In this document: one piece after another, positions 1 to 8,812 of the stretch
Layout of the letters: each line of letters begins with the position of its first letter
Numbering within the stretch: the stretch's first letter is position 1
Translations under genes and position numbers: made by a program
Origin: HXMU1420-13 sp024742815
GTDB lineage: Bacteria > Bacteroidota > Rhodothermia > Balneolales > Balneolaceae
Assembly (NCBI GenBank): GCA_024742815.1
Contig: JANSXX010000002.1
Coordinates: 474,742 to 538,741, forward strand
Direction of reading: 5' to 3'
Length of the DNA stretch: 64,000 nt
The notes under the pieces: generated by a model
The model's database searches: none
Seen by the model: only the letters and a program-made list of their open reading frames with translations
What the model was told of the DNA's origin: nothing

Positions 1-1
1 A

Positions 2-3000
2 GTTCATGCCGGGTATGGAATTGAACCTTCCACTGGTTCATACTACAAGGAATTAAGTGATACTTGGGTATTTGATGGTACGGATTGGAGATGGCAATCA
101 GGACCAAATACTGCTAATGAATCTCCAAATTTCGGTACCAAAGGGGTAGAAGACCCAGCAAATACACCCGGTAGTAGGCATTCTGCAGCCATTTGGCAAA
201 GAAATGACGAACTATTCCTTTTTGGTGGTAGAGCAAATCATGGTAGCAGTTATGAGCCATTTGGATTGAATGATTACTGGATTGGTATAAATCAAGCACA
301 GCAGGATCCTTTAGCAATTTCAAAAATTTACCCAAAATCTGCACCGGCTGAAACAAAAATGTTTATTTATGGGGCGGGGTTTTCTACAACCATTTCTGAT
401 CATTCTGTAGAAATTGGTGGCATTTCTGCTTCAATAACTGATGTAAATAATGCTCGCATAACTATTGAGGTTCCGGAACTAAATCCGGGTTTACATACCG
501 TATCCGTCACAAAAGATGGAGAAACAAAAGAGTTGATTAATGCATTTCAATTTTTACTTCCAAGTGCTGCATATTTCGAAAGTCAGCAATTCTTGTTTTC
601 GATGAATGATATCATCAATCTGAACTCCGGTGATTTTAATAACAACGGAGATATAGATTTAATCATGAATTCGGGTGCTTTGAATGATGTAGATATCCGA
701 TACAATAATCAAAATTTTCAGTTTACCTCGTTAACAAATATCCATTCGGGATTTGAAAATCACGATGTTCATCCTGTTGATATCGATAAAGATGGAGACT
801 TAGATGCTGTAGCCTCACTGATTACACAAAACACACCAACTAATTCCTCTGATGATCGACTGGTTTGGTTTAGAAATAATGGACCTGAGTCAAATCCTAC
901 CTACACCGAACTGCCGATTTCTACCTCAATAAATGGAGCAAGAGACATATTTCCAGCCGATTTGGATGGTGATGGAGATGAAGACATTATAGCTACTTCA
1001 TCTGTTACTAGTACTATAACATGGTTTAGGAATGACGATGCTTTTTTTGCCGAAAGTTTCAACATCACAACAAATGCTCCCGGTGTATCTTGCGTTCATG
1101 CGGCAGATCTAAACAATGATGGTTTGATGGATGTGCTATCGGGAACCGGATCGAATCAAACAGTTTCGTGGTATCCAAATGAAGGCAACGGTGTGTTTAC
1201 TCAAAAAATTGACATCATCTCAGGAGAGCAAAATGTATGTACCGTAATTGCAGCAGATTTTGACAATGATGGACATATAGATGTATTAACACACGGCAAT
1301 GAAAATATTCTATGGTTCAGAAATGATGGTGCAGGTGACTTTACTGATAGAAGATTTGTAACTGATTCATTTATACTACCAACCGAGTATAAGGCTGCAG
1401 ATCTTGATGGCGACGGAGATCAGGATGTAATTGCTGCTTCTTTTGACAATGGAACCATTGCGTGGTTTCAAAATCTAGGGGATGGGAGATTTTCTGAGGC
1501 CATTGAAATGCCAACTTCTCTTGATCGAGCTTACGCCATAGATGCAGCTGATTACGACAACGATGGTGATATAGATGTGATCGTAGGACAGCGTTTTGCG
1601 TCCGATGGACCGGGCGCGTACCTTTTTGAGAATACAAGCATTTCGAACTCACCGATTGCGTCTTATCCTTTTAACGGAAATAGTAATGATGCGTCTGGCA
1701 ATGGTTATGATTTAATTCCGATCGGAACGCCTGATCTTGCTAATGATCCGGGTGGAAATGCAGATGAAGCCTATTTTTTCAATGGTGAGAGTGAGCTTTT
1801 TGAAACCCCGGTAAACACACCGTTTGAGTCGCAAACTTTCACCTACGCTATGTGGATCAATCCGTTTGCCTTTGCGCTGCCGAATAAAACAGCAACTTTC
1901 CTTTCAACACAACGAAATTTTGAAACAACAGGAGTTCTCTCCTTCATAAATTCAGATGGAAGGATTGGTACTTACATCAATAACGGAAACGGGAATAATC
2001 TTGCCGGTTTTCTTGGTCAATTCCTGAATGTGGGAGAGTGGGTGCATTATGCATTTACTTACGACGGTAACCGACTTCAGACGTATTTAAACGGCCAACC
2101 AACTGAAGGTTTGGACTTAGGAGCTACCGTAGTTTACAATGGTTCAACACCACTTGCTTTAGGAGGTAATAGCCGCCCTGAAAATGATTTCCGTGGAAAA
2201 ATGGATGAGGTATTATTCTATGATCAAGCTTTATCTGATTCAGAAATTCAGGCTATCTATGACTCCCAGGTTCCTACTATATTCGATAATACGAGCCAAT
2301 GGACAAGTGTGATAACTACAGATATGAACGGCAAAAGCAGTTCTGCTGAGTTTGGCACTACACCAACATCAACTGATGGATTTGATGCCTCTTTGGATAT
2401 ACCGCTTCCACCTGCGCCAACAGGAGATTATCTTCAGCTCTATTTTAATCGGCCAGATTTTGGTGGTTCATTAGGTGATAAATATCGATCCGATTTTAAA
2501 GCCTTTTCCGACTATGAAACCTCAAACTCTAATTGGCAATTATCACTTTTCTCCACTTTTGCAGGAAATGATACGTTGCGTATTGTACGTCCAATTGGAT
2601 TTACTGCACCAATAAAAGTTATAGATGACCAAGGAAATGAGTTCGTTAACTTCTCAGGCGACTTAGAATTTGAATATGAGATTTCAGCCGGTGAAATACT
2701 GCTGTTTGATATAATTGTAGGGGATATTTTCCCACCACAACTAAGTTTAGATACAATTATGGATGGGCCACAAATTTGGGATAAATCTCTGTCAAGAACG
2801 CTTAGTTGGACAGTTATGGATCCTTCAGGAATTTCGAATAATTTTGTAGAAGTGAGTTATGATGGTGGATCAAACTGGCAAAATATTTATTCTGGAACGG
2901 AGAATACTTACAGTTTTACACCAGATCCGGCAATTACACTTAATGAAACCACCTTATTTCGTGTAACTGCTACAGATGGAGCTTCATCAAGCTTTGCAAA

Positions 3001-4234
3001 TTCCATTACAAAATCGGGTTCGGATGCAATAACAATTGTATCAAACACTCAGGACCTAAATTATACGAACGGTTGGCAAATGGTAGGTTCTCCATTTACA
3101 GGTGATATTCAACAATCATCGGTGTTATCTGACGTAATTCGTTATCGCTGGAATACCGAAAGCTTTGAATATCTTTTAACTGATACATACCCGGCCAATG
3201 AAGGAATTTGGCTTGGAGCCTACAGCGATGGAAGCGATCAATTGGTGGGCGGCATAGGTGAAATAGATGCAAATGTAACGTTATTTGCGGGGTGGAATAT
3301 GGTCACAGTTCCACTTTTCAGAGACGTAAATACGGATAGTATTTTAGTGTTTGATGGCATTAACTCGAAAACGTTCAGTCAGGCTGTCTCGAATTTTGAG
3401 CTAACACAACCACAAAAATACAATGGCTCGGGTTATGAAATTGCTGAGAATTTAGAATACTTCAGCTCGTACTGGATTGGAGTAACTAGTGATTCGCTGG
3501 AATTAACCTTACCAATTCATAGGTTTAGTCCTGTTTTGAAACAGTCTATAGCCGTTGAGGATGATGAATTACAATTAACGGTAATTGATGGCGAATTTGA
3601 ACAACAGTTGGTGATTCGAGTTGGTGGCGAGCCTTCACAGCCAGCACCACCGCCGGCGCCAAATGCTTATAAAATCGGGTTTATTGGCGAAAGCACCATT
3701 CTTGGAAATACCTACACTCAGTATTCACTAAGTAATAGCGAACATGATGGTACTGAAATCCCAATGTTGATAGAAGGTCCGGAGCGATTAGTGACCTTAA
3801 AGTGGCAAAAAACAGGTTTTGAATCGGTACCCATAACATTGAAGGCTAATGATAACTATTCACTGGATTCAGAGAATGGTTCCATAGAAATCTCATCAAC
3901 CGAATTAAGTGCAGCGGTATTGGGAATAGGTGATTATGCAGTGAGTATAGAAGAAAATAGTGGGCTGCCTGAATCCTATAAGCTAAATCAAAATTATCCA
4001 AACCCCTTTAATCCAAGTACAAACATCAGTTTTGATATTCCTGAAAAATCTCATGTTCAAATTGAGGTATTTAATGTAACCGGACAAAAAGTAGCAACGG
4101 TGGTGGATCGTACTTATACAGCAGGTTCATTTACCGTGCAGTTCGATGCGTCTGCATTATCTACCGGAACATATGTATATCGCATTAAAGCCGGTAATTA
4201 CACCGAATCCAGAAAGATGATATTGATCAAATAG
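2..4234 (+). CDS. T9SS-exported kelch/IPT/FG-GAP/LamG surface protein (5' end outside window)
   Basis: The frame is open from the left edge, so the true start lies outside the window; a TTG at 266 is only an internal codon. In order the translation shows: kelch-type blades (about nt 2-265, with DTWVFDG and RHSAAIW...LFLFGG), an IPT/TIG Ig-like domain (about 310-545), seven FG-GAP/VCBS repeats with calcium-binding DxDxDGxxD loops (about 620-1640, e.g. DLDGDGDEDI), a LamG/concanavalin-like jelly roll (about 1660-2270), Ig-like linkers, and a C-terminal T9SS type A sorting domain (about 3985-4231, NYPNPFNPSTNISF...KMILIK). Proteins of this build are exported across the outer membrane and anchored or released. 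Ligand unknown; adhesion or polysaccharide binding is inference. A terminator follows at 4381. Confidence 0.9.
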   Translation, partial: VHAGYGIEPSTGSYYKELSDTWVFDGTDWRWQSGPNTANESPNFGTKGVEDPANTPGSRHSAAIWQRNDELFLFGGRANHGSSYEPFGLNDYWIGINQAQQDPLAISKIYPKSAPAETKMFIYGAGFSTTISDHSVEIGGISASITDVNNARITIEVPELNPGLHTVSVTKDGETKELINAFQFLLPSAAYFESQQFLFSMNDIINLNSGDFNNNGDIDLIMNSGALNDVDIRYNNQNFQFTSLTNIHSGFENHDVHPVDIDKDGDLDAVASLITQNTPTNSSDDRLVWFRNNGPESNPTYTELPISTSINGARDIFPADLDGDGDEDIIATSSVTSTITWFRNDDAFFAESFNITTNAPGVSCVHAADLNNDGLMDVLSGTGSNQTVSWYPNEGNGVFTQKIDIISGEQNVCTVIAADFDNDGHIDVLTHGNENILWFRNDGAGDFTDRRFVTDSFILPTEYKAADLDGDGDQDVIAASFDNGTIAWFQNLGDGRFSEAIEMPTSLDRAYAIDAADYDNDGDIDVIVGQRFASDGPGAYLFENTSISNSPIASYPFNGNSNDASGNGYDLIPIGTPDLANDPGGNADEAYFFNGESELFETPVNTPFESQTFTYAMWINPFAFALPNKTATFLSTQRNFETTGVLSFINSDGRIGTYINNGNGNNLAGFLGQFLNVGEWVHYAFTYDGNRLQTYLNGQPTEGLDLGATVVYNGSTPLALGGNSRPENDFRGKMDEVLFYDQALSDSEIQAIYDSQVPTIFDNTSQWTSVITTDMNGKSSSAEFGTTPTSTDGFDASLDIPLPPAPTGDYLQLYFNRPDFGGSLGDKYRSDFKAFSDYETSNSNWQLSLFSTFAGNDTLRIVRPIGFTAPIKVIDDQGNEFVNFSGDLEFEYEISAGEILLFDIIVGDIFPPQLSLDTIMDGPQIWDKSLSRTLSWTVMDPSGISNNFVEVSYDGGSNWQNIYSGTENTYSFTPDPAITLNETTLFRVTATDGASSSFANSITKSGSDAITIVSNTQDLNYTNGWQMVGSPFTGDIQQSSVLSDVIRYRWNTESFEYLLTDTYPANEGIWLGAYSDGSDQLVGGIGEIDANVTLFAGWNMVTVPLFRDVNTDSILVFDGINSKTFSQAVSNFELTQPQKYNGSGYEIAENLEYFSSYWIGVTSDSLELTLPIHRFSPVLKQSIAVEDDELQLTVIDGEFEQQLVIRVGGEPSQPAPPPAPNAYKIGFIGESTILGNTYTQYSLSNSEHDGTEIPMLIEGPERLVTLKWQKTGFESVPITLKANDNYSLDSENGSIEISSTELSAAVLGIGDYAVSIEENSGLPESYKLNQNYPNPFNPSTNISFDIPEKSHVQIEVFNVTGQKVATVVDRTYTAGSFTVQFDASALSTGTYVYRIKAGNYTESRKMILIK

Positions 4235-4553
4235 AATTTAACCCTGGAATAACCACATAAACAGGTAGTGCGTTACCACATAAGAAGCATTAATGTGTTC
4301 AAAGCTGGTAATGGCTTTTTCGGGGGAGATTCAGTGTACGACCTCTTCTATTTTTGCACAGAGTAGAAGAAGATTAACACAAAAAAGCCGGCTGATTGTC
4401 GGCTTTTTTTATTCATTTATGTTAAGTGTATATGAATAATAATTTACCTCTTGAAATTTAACTTTAAATAAACGTAATTCCTTCAGACTAAAAGATATTA
4501 TTGGGGTACGGTGCCGTCTGCCGGGTCTGGGATTTAAAACAACTAATAAAGAT
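4235..4553. other. 319-bp intergenic region
   Basis: This gap holds the rho-independent terminator at 4381-4410 and a short GC-rich patch around 4503-4531 containing the palindrome ACGGTGCCGT, unlike the AT-rich surroundings. I see no RNA gene or convincing promoter in it. Confidence 0.5.
4381..4410 (+). terminator. Rho-independent terminator
   Basis: AAAAAAGCCG and CGGCTTTTTT flank a loop of about nine bases, giving a GC-core hairpin followed by seven T. It lies about 150 bp after the T9SS protein gene. Confidence 0.8.
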
Positions 4554-4940
4554 ATGTCTAATACTTATCACCCTGATATAATTTACAATGATAATACTAA
4601 CGATTCTATTGAAGTATATATAGAAGAAAAAGGAGTTAGAAGAGATGGGTTACTCCCGGATCACAACGGAAATACAACAACAGTAGGCCCCAATTCTAAT
4701 AGAGAATTAGATGGATTCAGTGGAGGAGTGAATATCAAATTAGTTATACAATCAAAACTAGTTCCTGCTTCTGGGAATCGAGGTGACGGGTTAAAATTGA
4801 TTGTTCCTGATTTGTTAAAAGTTCATCACATAGAAATGCTAAGAATTTCAGGTAATAAGTTTGAATTGGTAGCGCATTTTAAAAGCACTAAAAAATCAAA
4901 AATGCTAACTCATTTTGACCCAAGAGTACATCACCCGTAA
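4554..4940 (+). CDS. Hypothetical protein of 128 residues
   Basis: ATG start at 4554 after an AATAAAGAT stretch. The product is hydrophilic with no signal peptide, membrane segment or family that I recognise; it has a Gly/Asn-rich middle (DGFSGGVN) and a basic C-terminus. It overlaps the TTG start of the downstream histidine kinase by 26 bp, which would suggest translational coupling if both are real. Because it is short and unrecognised it could be a spurious frame or a lineage-specific orphan. Confidence 0.45.
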   Translation: MSNTYHPDIIYNDNTNDSIEVYIEEKGVRRDGLLPDHNGNTTTVGPNSNRELDGFSGGVNIKLVIQSKLVPASGNRGDGLKLIVPDLLKVHHIEMLRISGNKFELVAHFKSTKKSKMLTHFDPRVHHP

Positions 4941-7803
4941 GAAAAGAAAAAATAAACTTGTAAAGGTTCGAGTTTTTGGTGTTGCTTGGTGTTTACTATT
5001 CTCAGGGAACACTTTTATAATAGCTCAAACACTTGGCTTTGAAGTTTTTCATAATTACTCTACTCAGTCTTATAAAAATTCTTCTCAAATGTGGAGTTCA
5101 ATTGAACTTGATGATGGAAGATTGCTTTTTGGAAATTCTTCAGCAATAGTTTTATTCGACGGTTTTGAATGGTCCTCAATACATATTGGAGGCGAGGAAG
5201 TTGTTTTTTCCTTAGATAAAAGTTTAAAAGGTACAGCTTTTTATGGAAGCACAAACGATTTTGGGTATTTGGTGGCTGACTCTGTTCAACAGATGACCTA
5301 CGTATCTCTCCTAGACTTAGTCCCCAACCATGCAAGCGTATTTTCTCAGGTTCGCCAAACGATCACTCACAAAGCAAAAGTCTATTTCCGAAGTCTTGAG
5401 TATTTATTTATCTATGACACCAACGAAAATAGGATTGAGGTATTGGACGGTGATGGTATAATTGATAATGCATTTTTAATTCAGGATGAAATCCTTTTAA
5501 ATGTACACGGTTCAGGTATTTCTAAAGTGACCGAGAACGGCTTTGAGCTACTAGAGGGAACTGAATTACTTAAAAACGATCGAATTTATGGGATATTCGA
5601 GTTTAATGAAGCACTAATTATTTACTCACGGGAAAAAGGATTACTTAAGTATGATCAGAATAAGTTGGAACCGATTGAGAGTGAGGTAAATAGTTTACTA
5701 TCAGAGTACGATGGATATAGATTCTTGAAAATTGATGATAATCGGTTTGCAATTGGTACTCTGGGTGGTGGTTTGCTTATTGTAGACAACAATTTTGATC
5801 TAGTTGATAGGATTACAACTAAGGATGGCTTGATTGATGATAATGTGTATGGGCTTTTTCAAGATTCTAATAACTTACTTTGGATTACAACGGATAGTGG
5901 AATTTCGGTTATAGATCTAGAACCGGAATTCTTGCAAATTGAGATTCCAGATGAAGCAGGTAACCCACTTAATTACTTCGAAATTGGAAATGAGCGCTAC
6001 TTAGTGACTAATCAACTAATTTTTAGGGTTAATTCTGAGTTTGAACTAGTATCCATTTTAGATATTAACATAAATAATTTCATTTTAGACGCCATTCCTC
6101 ATCTTCAAACGTTAATTTCTGCTCAAATCAATGGATTATGGTCTGTGGGGGAAAAAAATGATCAAATAAGTGAATTAAGGTTTTCTTCTCTTACCGATTT
6201 AGATGGTAAGTTATATGGGATCAGTGAGTCGAGATTGTTTGAGATTGACAGTTATACAAGAGAGTTCGAAGAATTAGATCTCAACATTACTATATCAAAT
6301 AAAATCAACACCTATCAAAACAAACTAGTATTCAATGCTACGAATGGTCAGGTATTTACCTATGATTTAGAAAATAATGAAGCCATCGAATTAACTAGTT
6401 CTGATAATCCTATAACAGGTATCAGAAGATTCGAAGTTATTGATGATAGTTTATATGTTCTTAGCTCTAGTAATGGTATTTTTGTTTACAACGACTCACA
6501 ATCGAATCTCATTCAGAAATCAAGATTAAGAGGCAATCCTATATCAACAAGTGATGTAAGCTTTTTTGAAAAATGTAATAGTGAATACTGGATAAGCTCC
6601 GGAAGATCTATAGTTCGAAGTGTTGAACATGATGGTTCATTCGACATTAAAGAAGAATGGTTTTCGGGAATAGGCTACGAAATCGGTATTTATAATATCG
6701 GTTGTGGTAAAGATTACGTATGGTTTTTAGAGGAAGATAAAATGATTGGCGTCCCATACGATTACACTCATGTATCTGATACCTTTCAAACAAATATCAG
6801 TCGCATTTTTGTAAACAGAGACTCACTTGTATATGGTGGTTTTGGAGAGCCTAATCAACAGCCAGTTTTCAAATATTCGGATAATGAACTCCGGTTTAGG
6901 TTTGCATCAACCTATTATAAATCAAACGAACGGAATCGATACTCCTACAAACTAGAAGGCTTCGATGAAAACTGGAGCGATTTCAGCCTCGAAACCCAAA
7001 AGGATTACACTAACATCCCTGAAGGGGAGTATGTTTTCAAAGTGAAATCTAAAAATGTGTTTGGTGTAGAAGGCTCTACCGATAGTTTCGCATTTACAGT
7101 TTTGCCACCGTGGTATCGTACGTGGTGGGCGTATTTGTTATATATGATAGGATTTAGTGGTTTGATGTACACAGCGCATCGAATTCGACTCAATCAATTG
7201 CTAAAAGTGGAGAGAATGCGCACAAAAATTGCCAGCGATTTGCATGACGAGGTAAGTGCCACCTTAACCGGAATCAGCTATTTTGCGGAAGCGGTTAAAA
7301 CTGATCGGGATGAAGCGCGAAAATCTCATTTCATCAATCTGATTACCGAAAGTGCAGGCGATGCTAAGGAGAAGATCACCGATATCGTATGGTCAATCAC
7401 TCCTGAAAATGACGATTGGACCTTATTCTTTTCAAAATGTCGCCGTTATGCCTCCGATATTCTAGAATCAGCCGATATGGAGTACAATTTAAATATCACT
7501 GATACCATACACAGTGAATTGTCAATGAATGTTCGGCAACACTTGTGGATGATTTTCAAAGAGATGCTAACCAATGCGGTGCGCCATTCTAAAGCAACAC
7601 AATTAGACATCATTTTTGATGTAGATAACGGGGTACTTAAGCTGATTGTGCAGGATAATGGTCAAGGGTTTGATATCGATGCCGACCAAATGGGAAATGG
7701 AGTTACGAATATTAAAAAAAGAGCGAATGCAATAGGGGCAAAAATCTATTTTAATTCAGAACCCGAAATGGGTACGCGTTGGCGATTAGAATACAATATT
7801 TAA
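4915..7803 (+). CDS. Two-component propeller sensor histidine kinase (HisKA_3/NarX type)
   Basis: This 962-residue protein has an N-terminal export segment (FGVAWCLLFSGNTFIIAQ), a periplasmic beta-propeller built of Reg_prop-type blades (about residues 45-640, e.g. TTKDGLIDDNVYGLFQD followed by LWITTDSGI), a Y_Y_Y domain (about 655-725, YSYKLEGFDENWSDF), one transmembrane helix (about 738-758), a HisKA_3 dimerisation helix with the phospho-acceptor His in DLHDEVSATLTGI (about 775) and a HATPase_c domain (NAVRHS, DNGQGFD, GNGVTNI). No ATG, GTG or later TTG precedes the export segment in frame, so TTG at 4915 is the only plausible start. The NarL-type regulator 0.2 kb downstream is the obvious partner. 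The ligand is unknown; related proteins often sense polysaccharide fragments. Confidence 0.9.
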   Translation: MTQEYITRKKRKNKLVKVRVFGVAWCLLFSGNTFIIAQTLGFEVFHNYSTQSYKNSSQMWSSIELDDGRLLFGNSSAIVLFDGFEWSSIHIGGEEVVFSLDKSLKGTAFYGSTNDFGYLVADSVQQMTYVSLLDLVPNHASVFSQVRQTITHKAKVYFRSLEYLFIYDTNENRIEVLDGDGIIDNAFLIQDEILLNVHGSGISKVTENGFELLEGTELLKNDRIYGIFEFNEALIIYSREKGLLKYDQNKLEPIESEVNSLLSEYDGYRFLKIDDNRFAIGTLGGGLLIVDNNFDLVDRITTKDGLIDDNVYGLFQDSNNLLWITTDSGISVIDLEPEFLQIEIPDEAGNPLNYFEIGNERYLVTNQLIFRVNSEFELVSILDININNFILDAIPHLQTLISAQINGLWSVGEKNDQISELRFSSLTDLDGKLYGISESRLFEIDSYTREFEELDLNITISNKINTYQNKLVFNATNGQVFTYDLENNEAIELTSSDNPITGIRRFEVIDDSLYVLSSSNGIFVYNDSQSNLIQKSRLRGNPISTSDVSFFEKCNSEYWISSGRSIVRSVEHDGSFDIKEEWFSGIGYEIGIYNIGCGKDYVWFLEEDKMIGVPYDYTHVSDTFQTNISRIFVNRDSLVYGGFGEPNQQPVFKYSDNELRFRFASTYYKSNERNRYSYKLEGFDENWSDFSLETQKDYTNIPEGEYVFKVKSKNVFGVEGSTDSFAFTVLPPWYRTWWAYLLYMIGFSGLMYTAHRIRLNQLLKVERMRTKIASDLHDEVSATLTGISYFAEAVKTDRDEARKSHFINLITESAGDAKEKITDIVWSITPENDDWTLFFSKCRRYASDILESADMEYNLNITDTIHSELSMNVRQHLWMIFKEMLTNAVRHSKATQLDIIFDVDNGVLKLIVQDNGQGFDIDADQMGNGVTNIKKRANAIGAKIYFNSEPEMGTRWRLEYNI

Positions 7804-7817
7804 CCACTACATTATAG

Positions 7818-7835
7818 ACCACATATTTGTGTGGT
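7818..7835 (+). other. Intercistronic hairpin between kinase and regulator
   Basis: ACCACA (7818-7823) and TGTGGT (7830-7835) form a six-pair stem with a six-base loop and no T-run. A second inverted pair, CTCAGG (7903-7908) and CCTGAG (7921-7926), sits just before the regulator. They could be processing or stability elements, or chance. Confidence 0.3.
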
Positions 7836-8006
7836 GAAAAACTGGGCTCATACAATTATCCTGCTACATGTCCTTCTAATTGAAGAATTAAACACAATCT
7901 TGCTCAGGTTTTTGATAGAGCCTGAGTTCATTTAAATTATACGCACATGCAAACTGTAGTAATGCCCAATGCAACTCACACCAATCAGCTTAAATGGGGG
8001 AGCACT

Positions 8007-8639
8007 TTGATTAAAGTTATTATTGTAGAGGACAACAAATATATGCGAGAGGGTTGGCAAACCTTTATCGATTACGATAAAAACCTTTGTGTATTAAAGA
8101 GTTTTGGGTCGGTAGAGGCCGCATTAGAATCGGAAGAGTTGAAAAAAACGGATGTAATCATCATGGATATTGGGTTACCCGGTATGAATGGAATTGAAGG
8201 CGTTCGGGCCATTAAAGCCACACATCCTAATGTGCAAATCATTATGGCTACAGTGCACGACGATAACGAGCATATTTTCGAGGCCATTAAAGCCGGTGCC
8301 GTGGGGTATCTCATGAAAAAAGTAACCCCGGATGAATTGGTTGCTGCTGTTAAGGATGCCCATGAAGGAGGTTCGCCGATTACACCCAATATTGCGCGTA
8401 AAATTATAGCTAAAATGCATGCGCCCATTGTTTCTGAAGAAGAACAACTAACCGATCGGGAACTTGAAATTTTGCAGGAATTAGCTACAGGGAAATCCTA
8501 TGCTGCCATCGGGAAATCTATTTTTTTGTCGGTGGATGGTGTTCGTCATCACATCCGCAATATTTATCAGAAATTACAAGTTCATTCGCGCTCAGAAGCT
8601 GTAAGTAAAGGCATCATGAAGCGATTAATTGAACCTTGA
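8007..8639 (+). CDS. NarL/FixJ-family response regulator
   Basis: An N-terminal receiver domain (IKVIIVEDNKYMREGW; phospho-acceptor Asp in VIIMDIGLPGMNG; Lys in MKKVTPDEL) is followed by a LuxR-type helix-turn-helix (LTDRELEILQELATGKS...VDGVRHHIRNIYQKLQVHSR). The frame can be extended to an ATG at 7947, but those 20 extra residues precede the first receiver strand and look unlike a domain. A strong Shine-Dalgarno GGGGGAG at 7996-8002 sits four bases before TTG 8007, so I prefer that start. It lies 0.2 kb after a HisKA_3 kinase and is presumably its cognate regulator, binding DNA as a dimer. Confidence 0.9.
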   Translation: MIKVIIVEDNKYMREGWQTFIDYDKNLCVLKSFGSVEAALESEELKKTDVIIMDIGLPGMNGIEGVRAIKATHPNVQIIMATVHDDNEHIFEAIKAGAVGYLMKKVTPDELVAAVKDAHEGGSPITPNIARKIIAKMHAPIVSEEEQLTDRELEILQELATGKSYAAIGKSIFLSVDGVRHHIRNIYQKLQVHSRSEAVSKGIMKRLIEP

Positions 8640-8812
8640 ATAATTAAGTGAGCAACTATTTTTTTTATTAAAAAGCTTTAATTATAATTCGCCCGTTGTT
8701 GAAAAAATTACCTATCTCTGTGCTTTGTTGAGGTAATTCAAGGAAGTACTTTTGAAGATTTGGTTATCGGCCAACGGCTTAAGGGAATCTATCAAACACA
8801 CCTAGTCAATAT

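Noticed and set aside
1371..1652. Minus-strand frame inside the FG-GAP region
   Set aside because: It is the complement of low-complexity calcium-loop repeats and has no start signal or protein logic of its own.
8072..8447. Two minus-strand frames opposite the response regulator
   Set aside because: They mirror the conserved receiver-domain codons; the plus-strand gene is unambiguous.
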